A DNA stretch of 64,000 nt from Pseudomonas brassicacearum subsp. neoaurantiaca. GTDB lineage: Bacteria; Pseudomonadota; Gammaproteobacteria; Pseudomonadales; Pseudomonadaceae. The position numbers and the translations under genes were made by a program. The stretch spans positions 1 through 64,000 of the forward strand of contig NZ_VDLV01000004.1 in assembly GCF_013608025.1 (NCBI RefSeq). The letters are read 5' to 3'. The first letter of the stretch is position 1, and each line of letters starts with the position of its first letter. Shown one piece after another: positions 54,324 through 63,584 of the stretch. Under the pieces are notes generated by a model. The model had not been told where the DNA came from and did not search any database. It saw nothing but the letters and a program-made list of their open reading frames with translations.

Positions 54324-54397
54324 GACGCGCCCTCTTTTGTCTTTATTAGTGGGGTATCGGTGAATCTCATGCAGAAGCGGCCTTACTCTCGCCTAAG

Positions 54398-54413
54398 TTG
54401 ACGTTAACGTAAA
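54398..54413. promoter_or_regulatory. LiuR operator 1 between acyl-CoA synthetase and liuA
   Basis: TTGACGTTAACGTAAA holds the core ACGTTAACGT palindrome and the TTGACG of the site before liuR. It is nearer the acyl-CoA synthetase start and could control that direction. Confidence 0.8.
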
Positions 54414-54440
54414 GAGCGATTGACAGCCATTCATCACAAG

Positions 54441-54457
54441 CTTACGTTAACGTAAAG
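54441..54457. promoter_or_regulatory. LiuR operator 2 before liuA
   Basis: CTTACGTTAACGTAAAG contains the perfect palindrome TTACGTTAACGTAA (54442-54455). It lies 55 bases before the liuA start. A TTGACA at 54420-54425 upstream could be the -35 of a MerR-type promoter overlapped by this operator. Confidence 0.82.
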
Positions 54458-54511
54458 GTGAGAGCCGCCATGCCGCTCCCCGCACCCGACAAAAAATCCA
54501 AAAGGTGTCCC

Positions 54512-55675
54512 ATGAGCTACCCATCCCTGAATTTTGCCCTCGGCGAAACCATCGACATGTTGCGCGACCAAGTGCAGTCCTTCGTCAAGGCAGAACTGGC
54601 GCCGCGGGCGGCACAGATCGACATCGACAACCTGTTCCCCGCCGACATGTGGCGCAAGTTCGGTGACATGGGCCTGCTGGGCATCACCGTCCCCGAAGAA
54701 TACGGCGGCGCCGGCCTGGGCTATCTGGCCCATGTCGTGACCATGGAAGAAATCAGTCGCGGCTCGGCCTCGGTCGCCCTCTCCTACGGCGCCCACTCCA
54801 ACCTGTGCGTCAATCAGATCAACCGCAACGGCACCCATGAGCAGAAGAACAAATACCTGCCCAAGCTGATCAGCGGCGAGCATATCGGCGCCCTTGCCAT
54901 GAGCGAACCGAACGCCGGCTCCGACGTGGTTTCGATGAAGCTTCGGGCCGACAAGCGTGGCAACCACTACGTGCTCAACGGCAGCAAGACCTGGATCACC
55001 AACGGTCCTGACGCGAACACCTACGTGATCTACGCCAAGACCGACCTGGAAAAAGGCGCCCACGGCATCACCGCGTTCATCGTCGAGCGCGATTGGAAAG
55101 GTTTCAGCCGCAGCAACAAGTTCGACAAGCTCGGCATGCGCGGCTCGAACACGTGCGAGTTGTTTTTCGATGACGTCGAAGTGCCTGAGGAAAATATCCT
55201 CGGCGTGCTCAACGGCGGCGTGAAAGTGTTGATGAGCGGCCTCGACTACGAGCGCGTGGTCTTGTCCGGCGGCCCGACCGGCATCATGCAGGCGTGCATG
55301 GACTTGATCGTCCCGTACATCCACGACCGCAAGCAGTTCGGCCAGAGCATCGGCGAATTCCAGCTGATCCAGGGCAAAGTCGCTGACATGTATACCCAGC
55401 TCAACGCCAGTCGCGCCTATCTGTACGCAGTGGCCCAGGCCTGCGAGCGCGGCGAAACCACCCGCAAGGACGCCGCCGGGGTGATCCTCTACAGCGCCGA
55501 GCGCGCCACGCAAATGGCGCTGGATGCGATCCAGATATTGGGCGGCAATGGCTACATCAACGAATTCCCGGCTGGCCGTCTCTTGCGTGACGCCAAGCTG
55601 TACGAAATCGGCGCCGGCACCAGTGAGATCCGTCGGATGCTGATTGGCCGCGAACTGTTCAACGAAACCCGCTAA
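54512..55675 (+). CDS. liuA: Isovaleryl-CoA dehydrogenase
   Basis: A 387-aa flavoprotein that oxidises isovaleryl-CoA to 3-methylcrotonyl-Co[50 protein letters not shown] and the C-terminal [32 protein letters not shown] are typical; the catalytic Glu is in the [13 protein letters not shown] block. The ATG at 54512 has AAAAGG seven bases upstream. It is the first gene of liuABCD under a LiuR operator. Confidence 0.94.
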   Translation: MSYPSLNFALGETIDMLRDQVQSFVKAELAPRAAQIDIDNLFPADMWRKFGDMGLLGITVPEEYGGAGLGYLAHVVTMEEISRGSASVALSYGAHSNLCVNQINRNGTHEQKNKYLPKLISGEHIGALAMSEPNAGSDVVSMKLRADKRGNHYVLNGSKTWITNGPDANTYVIYAKTDLEKGAHGITAFIVERDWKGFSRSNKFDKLGMRGSNTCELFFDDVEVPEENILGVLNGGVKVLMSGLDYERVVLSGGPTGIMQACMDLIVPYIHDRKQFGQSIGEFQLIQGKVADMYTQLNASRAYLYAVAQACERGETTRKDAAGVILYSAERATQMALDAIQILGGNGYINEFPAGRLLRDAKLYEIGAGTSEIRRMLIGRELFNETR

Positions 55676-55686
55676 CGGAGCTGACC

Positions 55687-57294
55687 ATGGCCACGCTGCA
55701 TACTCAGCTCAACGCTCGCTCGCCGGAGTTCATCGCCAACCGCGATGCGATGCTCGGACAAGTCGAGGCCCTGCGCACCTTGCTCGCCCATGTCCAGCAA
55801 GGCGGCGGGCCCAAGGCCCAGGAGCGGCACACGTCCCGGGGCAAACTGTTGCCGCGCGAACGCATCAATCGCTTGTTGGACCCTGGTTCGCCGTTCTTGG
55901 AAATCAGCCCGCTGGCGGCTTACGAAGTCTATGGAGAAGATGTTCCGGCGGCCGGCGTGATCGCCGGCATCGGTCGCGTGGAAGGTGTCGAGTGCATGAT
56001 CGTCGCCAACGACGCGACGGTCAAAGGAGGCTCGTATTATCCGCTGACGGTAAAAAAACACCTGCGCGCCCAGGCCATCGCCCAACAGAACCGCCTTCCC
56101 TGTATCTACCTGGTGGATTCCGGTGGCGCCAACCTGCCACGCCAGGACGAAGTGTTTCCCGACCGCGAGCATTTTGGCCGGATATTTTTCAACCAGGCCA
56201 ACATGAGTGCCCAGGGCATCCCGCAGATTGCCGTGGTCATGGGCTCCTGCACTGCCGGTGGCGCCTACGTACCGGCGATGGCGGACGAGGCGATCATGGT
56301 CCGCCAGCAGGCGACGATCTTTCTCGCCGGCCCGCCTTTGGTAAAAGCCGCCACTGGCGAAGTGGTCAGCGCCGAGGATCTGGGCGGCGCCGATGTGCAC
56401 TGCAAAATCTCCGGCGTGGCTGACCATTACGCCGACAGCGATGAACACGCCCTGGCATTGGCCCGCCGCAGCGTTGCCAACCTCAACTGGCGCAAACTCG
56501 GCGAGCTGCAGCAGCGTGCGCCCGTCGCCCCGCTGTACACGGGCGACGAACTGTACGGCGTGGTTTCGGCCGACGCCAAACAGCCGTTCGACGTGCGGGA
56601 AGTCATCGCACGCCTCGTCGACGGCTCGGTATTCGATGAATTCAAGGCGCTCTTCGGAACGACCCTGGTGTGCGGCTTCGCCCATCTGCACGGTTACCCG
56701 ATCGCCATCCTCGCCAACAACGGCATCCTGTTCGCCGAGGCTGCGCAGAAAGGCGCGCACTTTATCGAACTGGCGTGCCAGCGTGGGATTCCCCTGCTGT
56801 TCCTGCAAAACATCACCGGTTTCATGGTCGGCCAGAAATACGAAGCCGGCGGCATCGCCAAGCATGGTGCGAAACTGGTGACCGCCGTGGCTTGCGCCCG
56901 GGTACCGAAATTCACCGTAATCATCGGAGGCAGTTTCGGCGCGGGCAATTACGGCATGTGCGGTCGCGCCTACGATCCACGGTTCCTGTGGATGTGGCCG
57001 AATGCCCGGATCGGCGTGATGGGCGCCGAACAAGCCGCCGGCGTGCTGGTGCAGGTCAAGCGCGAACAGGCCGAACGCAGCGGTCAGCCGTTCAGCGCCA
57101 GCCAGGAGGCCGAGATCAAGCAACCGATTCTCGATCAATACGAAGAACAGGGGCACCCCTATTATTCCAGCGCGCGGCTGTGGGACGACGGCGTCATCGA
57201 CCCGGCGCAGACCCGCGACGTATTGGGCCTGGCCTTGTCCGCGTCGCTGAACGCGCCCATCGAATCGAGCCGCTTCGGCGTGTTCAGGATGTAA
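55687..57294 (+). CDS. liuB: 3-methylcrotonyl-CoA carboxylase, carboxyltransferase subunit
   Basis: A 535-aa carboxyltransferase that, with the biotin subunit LiuD, carboxylates 3-methylcrotonyl-CoA to 3-methylglutaconyl-Co[65 protein letters not shown] and [33 protein letters not shown] are family signatures. It begins 11 bases after liuA stops. Confidence 0.95.
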   Translation: MATLHTQLNARSPEFIANRDAMLGQVEALRTLLAHVQQGGGPKAQERHTSRGKLLPRERINRLLDPGSPFLEISPLAAYEVYGEDVPAAGVIAGIGRVEGVECMIVANDATVKGGSYYPLTVKKHLRAQAIAQQNRLPCIYLVDSGGANLPRQDEVFPDREHFGRIFFNQANMSAQGIPQIAVVMGSCTAGGAYVPAMADEAIMVRQQATIFLAGPPLVKAATGEVVSAEDLGGADVHCKISGVADHYADSDEHALALARRSVANLNWRKLGELQQRAPVAPLYTGDELYGVVSADAKQPFDVREVIARLVDGSVFDEFKALFGTTLVCGFAHLHGYPIAILANNGILFAEAAQKGAHFIELACQRGIPLLFLQNITGFMVGQKYEAGGIAKHGAKLVTAVACARVPKFTVIIGGSFGAGNYGMCGRAYDPRFLWMWPNARIGVMGAEQAAGVLVQVKREQAERSGQPFSASQEAEIKQPILDQYEEQGHPYYSSARLWDDGVIDPAQTRDVLGLALSASLNAPIESSRFGVFRM

Positions 57295-57308
57295 TCGGGA
57301 AAATGCCC

Positions 57309-58127
57309 ATGACTCAGTACAACACCCTCGAATTGCACACCGACCCACGCGGCTTTGCCACGTTGTGGCTCAGCCGCGAGTCAAAGAACAACGCGTTCAA
57401 CGCCGAGATGATCCGCGAGCTGATCCTCGCCCTGGACGAGGTCGGCAGCGATTCGACCTTGCGTTTCCTGTTGCTCCGTGGCCGTGGCAAACACTTCAGC
57501 GCCGGCGCCGACCTGGCCTGGATGCAACAGTCCGCCGAGCTCGACTACCACACGAACCTGGACGACGCCCGGGAACTGGCGGAGCTGATGTACAACCTCG
57601 CCAAACTGAAGATTCCTACATTGGCTGTGGTCCAAGGTGCCGCATTTGGCGGTGCACTGGGCCTGATCAGTGCCTGCGATATGGCCATTGGGGCCGACGA
57701 AGCACAGTTCTGTCTGTCCGAAGTACGGATTGGCCTGGCGCCTGCGGTGATCAGCCCGTTCGTGGTGCAGGCCATTGGCGAGCGCGCGGCGCGACGCTAC
57801 GCCCTGACCGCGGAGCGTTTCAGCGGACAACGTGCGAAAGAGATTGGACTGCTGTCGGAAAGTTACCCGGCCGAGGCGTTGGACGATCAACTCGGGCAAT
57901 GGATCGACAATCTGCTGCTCAACAGTCCGGCGGCCATGCGTGCCAGCAAGGAACTGCTCCGTGAGGTCGGCAACGGTGCACTCACCCCGGCGTTGCGGCG
58001 CTACACCGAGAACGCCATCGCCCGGATACGCGTCAGCCCTGAAGGCCAGGAGGGCTTGCGAGCTTTCCTGCAAAAACGACCGCCGAACTGGCAAGCCGAA
58101 TCAGATAACAAGGAGCCGCGTCGATGA
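57309..58127 (+). CDS. liuC: 3-methylglutaconyl-CoA hydratase
   Basis: A 272-aa crotonase-fold enzyme hydrating 3-methylglutaconyl-CoA to HMG-CoA. The oxyanion segments are GKHFSAGADLAWM and VQGAAFGGALGLISACDMAIG; SEVRIGLAPAVISPFV follows. ATG 57309 was chosen as GGGA (57297-57300) is eight bases away; ATG 57303 is too close. The much longer upstream open frame is the shadow of liuB. Its stop overlaps the liuD start (ATGA). Confidence 0.92.
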   Translation: MTQYNTLELHTDPRGFATLWLSRESKNNAFNAEMIRELILALDEVGSDSTLRFLLLRGRGKHFSAGADLAWMQQSAELDYHTNLDDARELAELMYNLAKLKIPTLAVVQGAAFGGALGLISACDMAIGADEAQFCLSEVRIGLAPAVISPFVVQAIGERAARRYALTAERFSGQRAKEIGLLSESYPAEALDDQLGQWIDNLLLNSPAAMRASKELLREVGNGALTPALRRYTENAIARIRVSPEGQEGLRAFLQKRPPNWQAESDNKEPRR

Positions 58128-60073
58128 GCGCCCCTGCCCTTACCTCTTTATTGGTGGCCAACCGCGGTGAAATCGCCTGCCGCGTCATGCGCACCGCCAA
58201 GGCCATGGGCCTGATCACCGTAGCCGTGCACAGCGCCACGGACCGTAACGCGCGTCATTGCCGTGAGGCCGATATCTGCGTCGACCTGGGCGGCAGCAAG
58301 GCGGCCGACAGTTACCTGCAAATCGACAAACTGATCGCCGCGGCCCAGGCCAGCGGTGCCCAGGCGATTCATCCTGGCTACGGTTTCCTTTCCGAGAATG
58401 CCGGGTTCGCCAGGGCCATCGAAAAAGCCGGGCTGATTTTCCTAGGCCCCCCTGCCTCGGCCATCGACGCCATGGGCAGCAAATCCGCCGCCAAGGCCTT
58501 GATGGAAACCGCTGGCGTGCCGTTGGTGCCCGGCTACCACGGTGAAGCCCAGGATCTGGAAACCTTCCGCGCAGCCGCCGAGCGCATTGGCTACCCGGTG
58601 TTGCTCAAGGCAACGGCGGGCGGCGGCGGCAAGGGAATGAAGGTAGTAGAAGACGTCAGCCAACTGGCCGAAGCCTTGGCTTCGGCACAGCGTGAGGGGC
58701 AATCGTCGTTCGGCGATGCGCGCATGCTGGTGGAGAAATACCTGCTCAAGCCACGCCACGTGGAAATCCAGGTGTTCGCCGACCAGCATGGCAACTGCCT
58801 GTACCTCAACGAGCGGGACTGCTCGATCCAGCGTCGCCATCAAAAGGTCGTCGAAGAAGCGCCTGCGCCCGGCCTCAGCCCGGAACTGCGCCGGGCGATG
58901 GGCGAAGCCGCCGTGCGTGCGGCCCAGGCGATCGGCTATGTCGGCGCGGGCACGGTGGAGTTCCTGCTGGACTCGCGGGGTGAGTTTTTCTTCATGGAAA
59001 TGAATACTCGGCTGCAGGTCGAGCATCCGGTCACTGAAGCGATCACTGGACTGGACCTGGTGGCCTGGCAGATCCGCGTCGCCCTTGGCGAGCCGTTGCC
59101 CATCACTCAGGACCAAGTGCCACTGCGCGGCCATGCCATCGAAGTACGGCTCTATGCCGAAGACCCGGCGAATGATTTCCTCCCCGCCACCGGGCGCCTG
59201 ACGTTGTACCGCGAATCTGCTGGAGGCGAAGGTCGGCGAGTCGACAGCGGCGTTGAAGAAGGCGACGAGATTTCGTCTTTCTACGACCCGATGCTTGGCA
59301 AGCTGATCGCCTGGGGCGAAAACCGCGAGCAGGCCCGTTTGCGCCTGTTGGCGATGCTGGACGAGTTTGCCATTGGCGGCCTGAAGACCAATATCGGTTT
59401 TCTGCGGCGCATCGTCGCTCACCCGGCGTTTGCCGCAGCGGAGCTGGACACTGGATTTATCCCACGCTACCAGGCGCAACTGCTGCCCGAGCCAGGTGAA
59501 TTGGATGACGACTTCTGGCACGCGGCGGCCCAAGCCTTCGCCTTGAGCCTCCAGCCGCAGGTCCGCGCCGATGACCTGAACTCTCCCTGGAGCAATACCG
59601 GTGGGCTGCGCCTCGGACTGCCACAGGAAATAACCTTGCATCTGATCTGTGACGGTCAGGATCGCGCGGTGACGTTGGGCAATGTCCCCCTGTTTGCTGA
59701 GCTCAAAGGCGAGCACCTTATGATCGAGCGTAATGGCGTACGTCGCGGCCACCGGGTGATTCGCCAGGGCGACAGCGTCTACCTGCAATGGCAGGGCGAT
59801 CTGCACCGAGTCGAGTCATACGACCCGTTGGCCGCCGCCGAGGCCAGTCACAACCCGCACGGCGGCCTGGTTGCGCCCATGAACGGCAGCATCGTTCGAG
59901 TGTTGGTAAGTACCGGCCAGACGGTGGAAGCCGGTGCACAGCTCGTTGTGCTGGAGGCCATGAAAATGGAGCACAGCATCCGTGCGCCCAAGGCCGGCGT
60001 GGTCACAGAGTTGTATTGCCAGGAAGGTGAGATGGTCAGCGAGGGCAGCGTGCTGGTGGCGCTGGAAGAATAG
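58124..60073 (+). CDS. liuD: 3-methylcrotonyl-CoA carboxylase, biotin-containing subunit
   Basis: A 649-aa protein with an ATP-grasp biotin carboxylase domain (residues about 5-450: VANRGEIACRVMRTAKAMG, HPGYGFLSENAGFA, KATAGGGGKGMK, EMNTRLQVEHPVTE) and a C-terminal biotinyl domain with the biotin-accepting Lys in VLEAMKMEHSI. It makes carboxybiotin for LiuB. The short C-terminal hairpin region (60076-60098) follows the stop codon. Confidence 0.95.
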   Translation: MSAPALTSLLVANRGEIACRVMRTAKAMGLITVAVHSATDRNARHCREADICVDLGGSKAADSYLQIDKLIAAAQASGAQAIHPGYGFLSENAGFARAIEKAGLIFLGPPASAIDAMGSKSAAKALMETAGVPLVPGYHGEAQDLETFRAAAERIGYPVLLKATAGGGGKGMKVVEDVSQLAEALASAQREGQSSFGDARMLVEKYLLKPRHVEIQVFADQHGNCLYLNERDCSIQRRHQKVVEEAPAPGLSPELRRAMGEAAVRAAQAIGYVGAGTVEFLLDSRGEFFFMEMNTRLQVEHPVTEAITGLDLVAWQIRVALGEPLPITQDQVPLRGHAIEVRLYAEDPANDFLPATGRLTLYRESAGGEGRRVDSGVEEGDEISSFYDPMLGKLIAWGENREQARLRLLAMLDEFAIGGLKTNIGFLRRIVAHPAFAAAELDTGFIPRYQAQLLPEPGELDDDFWHAAAQAFALSLQPQVRADDLNSPWSNTGGLRLGLPQEITLHLICDGQDRAVTLGNVPLFAELKGEHLMIERNGVRRGHRVIRQGDSVYLQWQGDLHRVESYDPLAAAEASHNPHGGLVAPMNGSIVRVLVSTGQTVEAGAQLVVLEAMKMEHSIRAPKAGVVTELYCQEGEMVSEGSVLVALEE

Positions 60074-60075
60074 GC

Positions 60076-60098
60076 ATCGGCCCGTTGTCCGGGCCGAT
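60076..60098. terminator. Hairpin after liuD
   Basis: ATCGGCCCG (60076-60084) pairs perfectly with CGGGCCGAT (60090-60098) around a five-base loop, two bases past the liuD stop and just before the converging repressor gene's stop. No T-run follows, so it may work with Rho or as an mRNA stabiliser. Confidence 0.6.
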
Positions 60099-60103
60099 TC
60101 GGT

Positions 60104-60751
60104 TCAGAACCTGATGGTTGCCTGCACGACCACGCCGATGATTCGGCATTGCTCGGTGTACAAGCTTTTCGGGTAAGTAGGATTGAGCGGAACCAGGTAA
60201 TGCTGACCGCTCTCTTCGATCAGTTTGCGAAAGGTCGCATCGCTGCTGCCAGGCAATTGGGCGATCACCAGTTTACCGGGCACCGCCTCGATCGCCGGGT
60301 CAACCAGGATCGACATGCCCTCGGGAATACTGAGCCCGCTTGGCGCGGTCATCGCATCCCCCACGACCACCAGCCAGAACGCATCTCCCTGGGCATGGTA
60401 GTCCGTCAACTCATAGCGCGACGGCCCATAATCAACGAAATCGCCTTCACGAACGGTGCCGATGTCGTGCCATTCGCTGATGGGGTAGCGAAAGTACGGA
60501 TTGTACTTCCGCGCCAGGGCCATGCCCTCGTCCGTGGAGGTGTCCGGCTCGCGGATCACCATGGCCACTTCGAGAAACTCGAGCCCCAGTTCCTTCAGCA
60601 CCCGGTTCATATCTCCAAGACTGGGCTGCCGGCGCTTGGTCAGCCAGTGACCGATACCGCCTTGTGACATTCCCAAACGCTCTGCAAGCACCACCTGAGT
60701 GATGTGCAGCTCCTTCATCTTGGCCTTGACCAACTCTATCCATTTATCCAT
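60104..60751 (-). CDS. LexA/CI-like XRE repressor (S24 fold), PrtR-like
   Basis: A 215-aa protein with an N-terminal Cro/CI helix-turn-helix (MKELHITQVVLAERLGMSQGGIGHWL) and a C-terminal S24 peptidase-like domain. Such repressors, e.g. PrtR of pyocin control, are cleaved after DNA damage. Here the usual GDSM motif reads GDAM (Ala133), while the dyad Lys176 (ATFRKL) is kept, so autocleavage is doubtful. ATG 60751 is chosen from the HTH alignment. No pyocin or phage genes are near. Confidence 0.85.
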   Translation of the reverse strand: MDKWIELVKAKMKELHITQVVLAERLGMSQGGIGHWLTKRRQPSLGDMNRVLKELGLEFLEVAMVIREPDTSTDEGMALARKYNPYFRYPISEWHDIGTVREGDFVDYGPSRYELTDYHAQGDAFWLVVVGDAMTAPSGLSIPEGMSILVDPAIEAVPGKLVIAQLPGSSDATFRKLIEESGQHYLVPLNPTYPKSLYTEQCRIIGVVVQATIRF

Positions 60752-60880
60752 GAGCGGCACGATACGTGGATGACCACGCCCATCAAAACACAAATTGTAG
60801 TATTTAAATTGTCGTCACAATTACGCTGCGTACTAAGCTGGGAACACAGGATTTCATACTCACACGGAGAAACTCGACAA

Positions 60881-61222
60881 ATGGACACGCCCAACAAAAA
60901 CGAACCCGTCACTTCCCTGGACGCGGCATTCCCATCGTTTCAGGATTGTCCGGCGGCCCAACGCGCCTTGGACTACTACTTGAAACCAAGTGTTGCAGCA
61001 GCCCAGGCCGAGCACCGCTTTTTCGACGTGAACCGCAACATCAGCGGCGAGGAAGCCTTGGTCCACGCTTGCGATCTGCTGCGCTGCGCTGCGGCCACTG
61101 CCCACGAATCTGCCAATCGACTGAACGGTTCGAACCGTGACCTGGCATTTTCTGTCGTGCACATGATTGATCTGGTCAAGGTCATGCTCGACCGATCCCT
61201 TGACGGCTACCCTGCTCGCTAG
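60881..61222 (+). CDS. DUF6124-like small hypothetical protein
   Basis: A 113-aa soluble helical protein: PAAQRALDYYLKP, then ISGEEALVHACDLLRCAAATAHESA and VVHMIDLVKVMLDRSL. It resembles a widespread family of small pseudomonad proteins that I recall as DUF6124, function unknown. AGAAACTCGACAA precedes the ATG, a weak ribosome binding site. It is divergent from the LexA-like repressor and may be controlled by it. Confidence 0.65.
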   Translation: MDTPNKNEPVTSLDAAFPSFQDCPAAQRALDYYLKPSVAAAQAEHRFFDVNRNISGEEALVHACDLLRCAAATAHESANRLNGSNRDLAFSVVHMIDLVKVMLDRSLDGYPAR

Positions 61223-61295
61223 GCATCGCGCGAGGGAATGGCGCCACGAATGCGGGCCAGGGGAAATAATTTTCCAATCGGTGCGATAAAATCAT

Positions 61296-61326
61296 TTGAC
61301 TTGCAAATGATAATGATTATTATTGC
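61296..61326 (+). promoter_or_regulatory. Fur-regulated promoter of the PrrF-type RNA
   Basis: TTGACT (-35, 61296-61301) and TATTAT (-10, 61318-61323) are 16 bases apart. A Fur box, AATGATAATGATTATTATT (about 61306-61324), fills the space between them, so iron-loaded Fur would block polymerase binding. Confidence 0.85.
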
Positions 61327-61329
61327 AAC

Positions 61330-61443
61330 AACTGGTCGCGAGATCAGTCGATAGGCCAGGAGACCTTAGGTCGGACTTCTGGCATATCTCCTCATCAGGC
61401 TAATCACGGTTTTTGACCCGGCTTTTTGCCGGGTCTTTTTTTT
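61330..61443 (+). ncRNA. prrF: PrrF-type iron-responsive small RNA
   Basis: A 114-base region between the Fur-box promoter and a strong terminator (GACCCGGC, 61415-61422, loop TTTTT, GCCGGGTC, then eight T). It starts AACTGGTCGCGAGATCAG and holds CATCTCCTCATCAGGCTAAT, the conserved base-pairing core of PrrF1/PrrF2 as I remember them (114-116 nt). PrrF RNAs are made when iron is scarce and reduce synthesis of iron-using proteins such as SodB and aconitase. Only one copy is here; in P. aeruginosa two are in tandem. Confidence 0.92.
61415..61443 (+). terminator. Rho-independent terminator of the PrrF-type RNA
   Basis: GACCCGGC (61415-61422) and GCCGGGTC (61428-61435) form a perfect eight-base stem with a TTTTT loop, followed by eight T residues. 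Confidence 0.92.
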
Positions 61444-61723
61444 GCCGTTTTTCGGCTTATGGCTTCAGGCTAATGAAGTCTTTTGGAAGGTGCTGATTTC
61501 AATGTTGGCGATGATAGCAAATGCCCATCCGCCTGCAAAAGTCCCGGCGCCATCCCGCTGACAAACCCGCGACAGGCAGCACTTGAGAATCGGCGAACAA
61601 GACTCTACTCTGCTTCTGCGTCCAGGGAGGGCGCCCCCTTTTTTCATCAGTGCAAATCGTCCCGGTTTCCCCCGCCTTGAGTGTAAAGTAACGGCACAAA
61701 AATCCTCTGCAGGAACCGTGACC

Positions 61724-62869
61724 GTGGCTAAATCCTCCTTCGATATCAGCGCCAGTTTTGACAGCGGCAACATTGAAGTCGTAGATATCAGCAACCCTCT
61801 GCAATCGCTGCTGAAGATTCGGCCTGACGCCCGTAGCGCACATTTCCAGTGGTTTCACTTCAAGGCCAGCGGCTTGCACGTCGGGCAGGAATATTCCTTT
61901 CGCCTGCTCAATGCCAGCCAGTCCTCCTATAACAAGGCCTGGACCGGCTATCAGGCTGTCGCGTCCTACGATCACGTCAACTGGTTCCGTATTCCTACGC
62001 AATTCGAAGGCGATGCCCTGCGCTTTCATCTGGAAGCCGAACAGTCTCATGCCTGGTTCGCCTATTTCGAACCCTACAGCCGGGGCCGTCACGATTGGCT
62101 GGTCGAGCAAGCGCAGCACAAGGCCGGAACCGAACTGTTGGCCACCGGCAAGAGCGTCGAAGGCCGTGACATTCCATTGCTGCGCAAGGGCAGCGGTGCC
62201 GAGGGCCGCCGAAAGATCTGGATCATTGCGCAGCAACATCCCGGCGAGCACATGGCCGAGTGGTTTATGGAGGGGGTAATCGAACGCCTCCAGCACCAGG
62301 ACGATACACAACTGAACCGTTTGCTGGCCAAGGCCGACCTGTATCTGGTCCCCAACATGAATCCGGATGGCGCGTTCCACGGGAACCTGCGCACGAATGC
62401 GATGGGGCAGGACCTGAACCGGGCTTGGCAGAATGCCAATCCGGAAATCAGCCCCGAGGTGTTTTTCGTACAGCAGCAGATGGAAAAATATGGGGTAGAC
62501 CTGTTCCTCGACATTCACGGCGATGAAGAAATCCCCCACGTCTTCACCGCCGGTTGCGAAGGCAACCCAGGGTACACGCCACGGATCGCCGATCTCGAAG
62601 AGCGTTTTCGCAGCCACCTCAAGCGCCAGACCAAGGACTTCCAGACGACCTATGGCTACACACGCGACGAACCAGGCCAGGCCAACATGACCCTGGCCTG
62701 CAACGCCGTCGGCCAGAAATATGACTGCCTGGCCCTGACCCTGGAAATGCCGTTCAAGGACCACAACGACCACCCGAACCCACACACCGGCTGGTCCGGC
62801 AAACGCTCGATGCAACTGGGCAAGGATGTGTTGAGCACCATTGAGACAATGGTCGACGAGTTGCGCTGA
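61724..62869 (+). CDS. M14 family cytosolic carboxypeptidase
   Basis: A 381-aa zinc carboxypeptidase with an N-terminal beta domain (residues about 1-115) ahead of the catalytic domain, as in the cytosolic carboxypeptidase group. The zinc ligands are in QQHPGEHMAEW (His, Glu) and LDIHGDEE (His); MNPDGAFHGNLRTNAMGQDLNR binds the substrate C-terminus, and the general-base Glu is in LTLEMPFKD. The GTG at 61724 has AGGA nine bases upstream; GTG 61718 is too close. Substrate unknown. Confidence 0.87.
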   Translation: MAKSSFDISASFDSGNIEVVDISNPLQSLLKIRPDARSAHFQWFHFKASGLHVGQEYSFRLLNASQSSYNKAWTGYQAVASYDHVNWFRIPTQFEGDALRFHLEAEQSHAWFAYFEPYSRGRHDWLVEQAQHKAGTELLATGKSVEGRDIPLLRKGSGAEGRRKIWIIAQQHPGEHMAEWFMEGVIERLQHQDDTQLNRLLAKADLYLVPNMNPDGAFHGNLRTNAMGQDLNRAWQNANPEISPEVFFVQQQMEKYGVDLFLDIHGDEEIPHVFTAGCEGNPGYTPRIADLEERFRSHLKRQTKDFQTTYGYTRDEPGQANMTLACNAVGQKYDCLALTLEMPFKDHNDHPNPHTGWSGKRSMQLGKDVLSTIETMVDELR

Positions 62870-62908
62870 GGTCCCATCGGCGCCCCGCCATCGATAGCCG
62901 ATCGGCTC

Positions 62909-63037
62909 TGTAGGAGCTGGCGAAGCCTCGGGCCGCGTTCGGACGATCCTTTGATCTTGATCCAAAATGGAAAGATCGCAGCCTCGCTTCGCTCGTCAGC
63001 TCCTACAGATCCAGCGCGAGCAACCTCCCTCGCCACG
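62909..63037. repeat. Type C repeat followed by a type B remnant
   Basis: TGTAGGAGCTGGCGAAGCC (from 62909) and its complement ending CAGCTCCTACAG (to 63008) form the type C palindrome, with a GATCTTGATC-rich middle. Then GCGAGCAACCTCCCTCGCCAC (about 63017-63037) is a decayed type B REP arm. Confidence 0.75.
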
Positions 63038-63047
63038 GATCACAGGA

Positions 63048-63584
63048 TCAACGCTTGCCACGCAACATACTGTCCAACACTTCATCCCGGCGCACCCACC
63101 CGTGAAACAGCGCCGCCGCCAGATGCACCAGCACGGTCAGGAACAGCAAATAAGCCAGGTAGCCATGGGCCTTGCGCAGCAGTGCGAAGGTCTGGGCATC
63201 CGCCGGCAGGATGGAAGGCAGGCGAAGCGATTCGCTGAGCATCACCGGGTCGCCCGCCGCCGAAATCATGCTCCAGCCCAACAGCGGCAAGACCAGCATC
63301 AAGGCGTACAACAAGACGTGCGAGGCTTTGGCCGCCAATGCCTGCCAGCCCGGCAGATCGGCCGGCAATGGCGGCGTCCGCGTGGTAAAGCGCACCACCA
63401 GCCTGACAATCACCAGCAGCAGGATCGCAATGCCCAAGGGCTTGTGCAGTTGCAGCAACCATTCATGGCGCTCGGACACCGAGGCGACCATGCCTGCGCC
63501 GATGAACAGCATGGCGATGATCATCAAGGCCATCAGCCAATGCAGCAGCCGAGCCAACGGTGCGAAATGTCGAGGCGCGTTCAT
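63048..63584 (-). CDS. Cytochrome b561
   Basis: A 178-aa di-haem membrane cytochrome of the bacterial b561 family with four helices. Likely haem His residues are in LARLLHWLMALM, WLLQLHKPLGIA, LRKAHGYLAYLL and LVHLAAALFHGW. It passes electrons from the quinone pool. Its ATG overlaps the stop of the catalase-like gene (ATGA), so it probably supplies electrons to, or is made together with, that peroxidase. Confidence 0.9.
   Translation of the reverse strand: MNAPRHFAPLARLLHWLMALMIIAMLFIGAGMVASVSERHEWLLQLHKPLGIAILLLVIVRLVVRFTTRTPPLPADLPGWQALAAKASHVLLYALMLVLPLLGWSMISAAGDPVMLSESLRLPSILPADAQTFALLRKAHGYLAYLLFLTVLVHLAAALFHGWVRRDEVLDSMLRGKR

Noticed and set aside
56670..57308. Long N-terminal extension of the LiuC hydratase
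   Set aside because: The sequence lies in the liuB coding region in another frame; the enoyl-CoA hydratase domain begins at the ATG at 57309.
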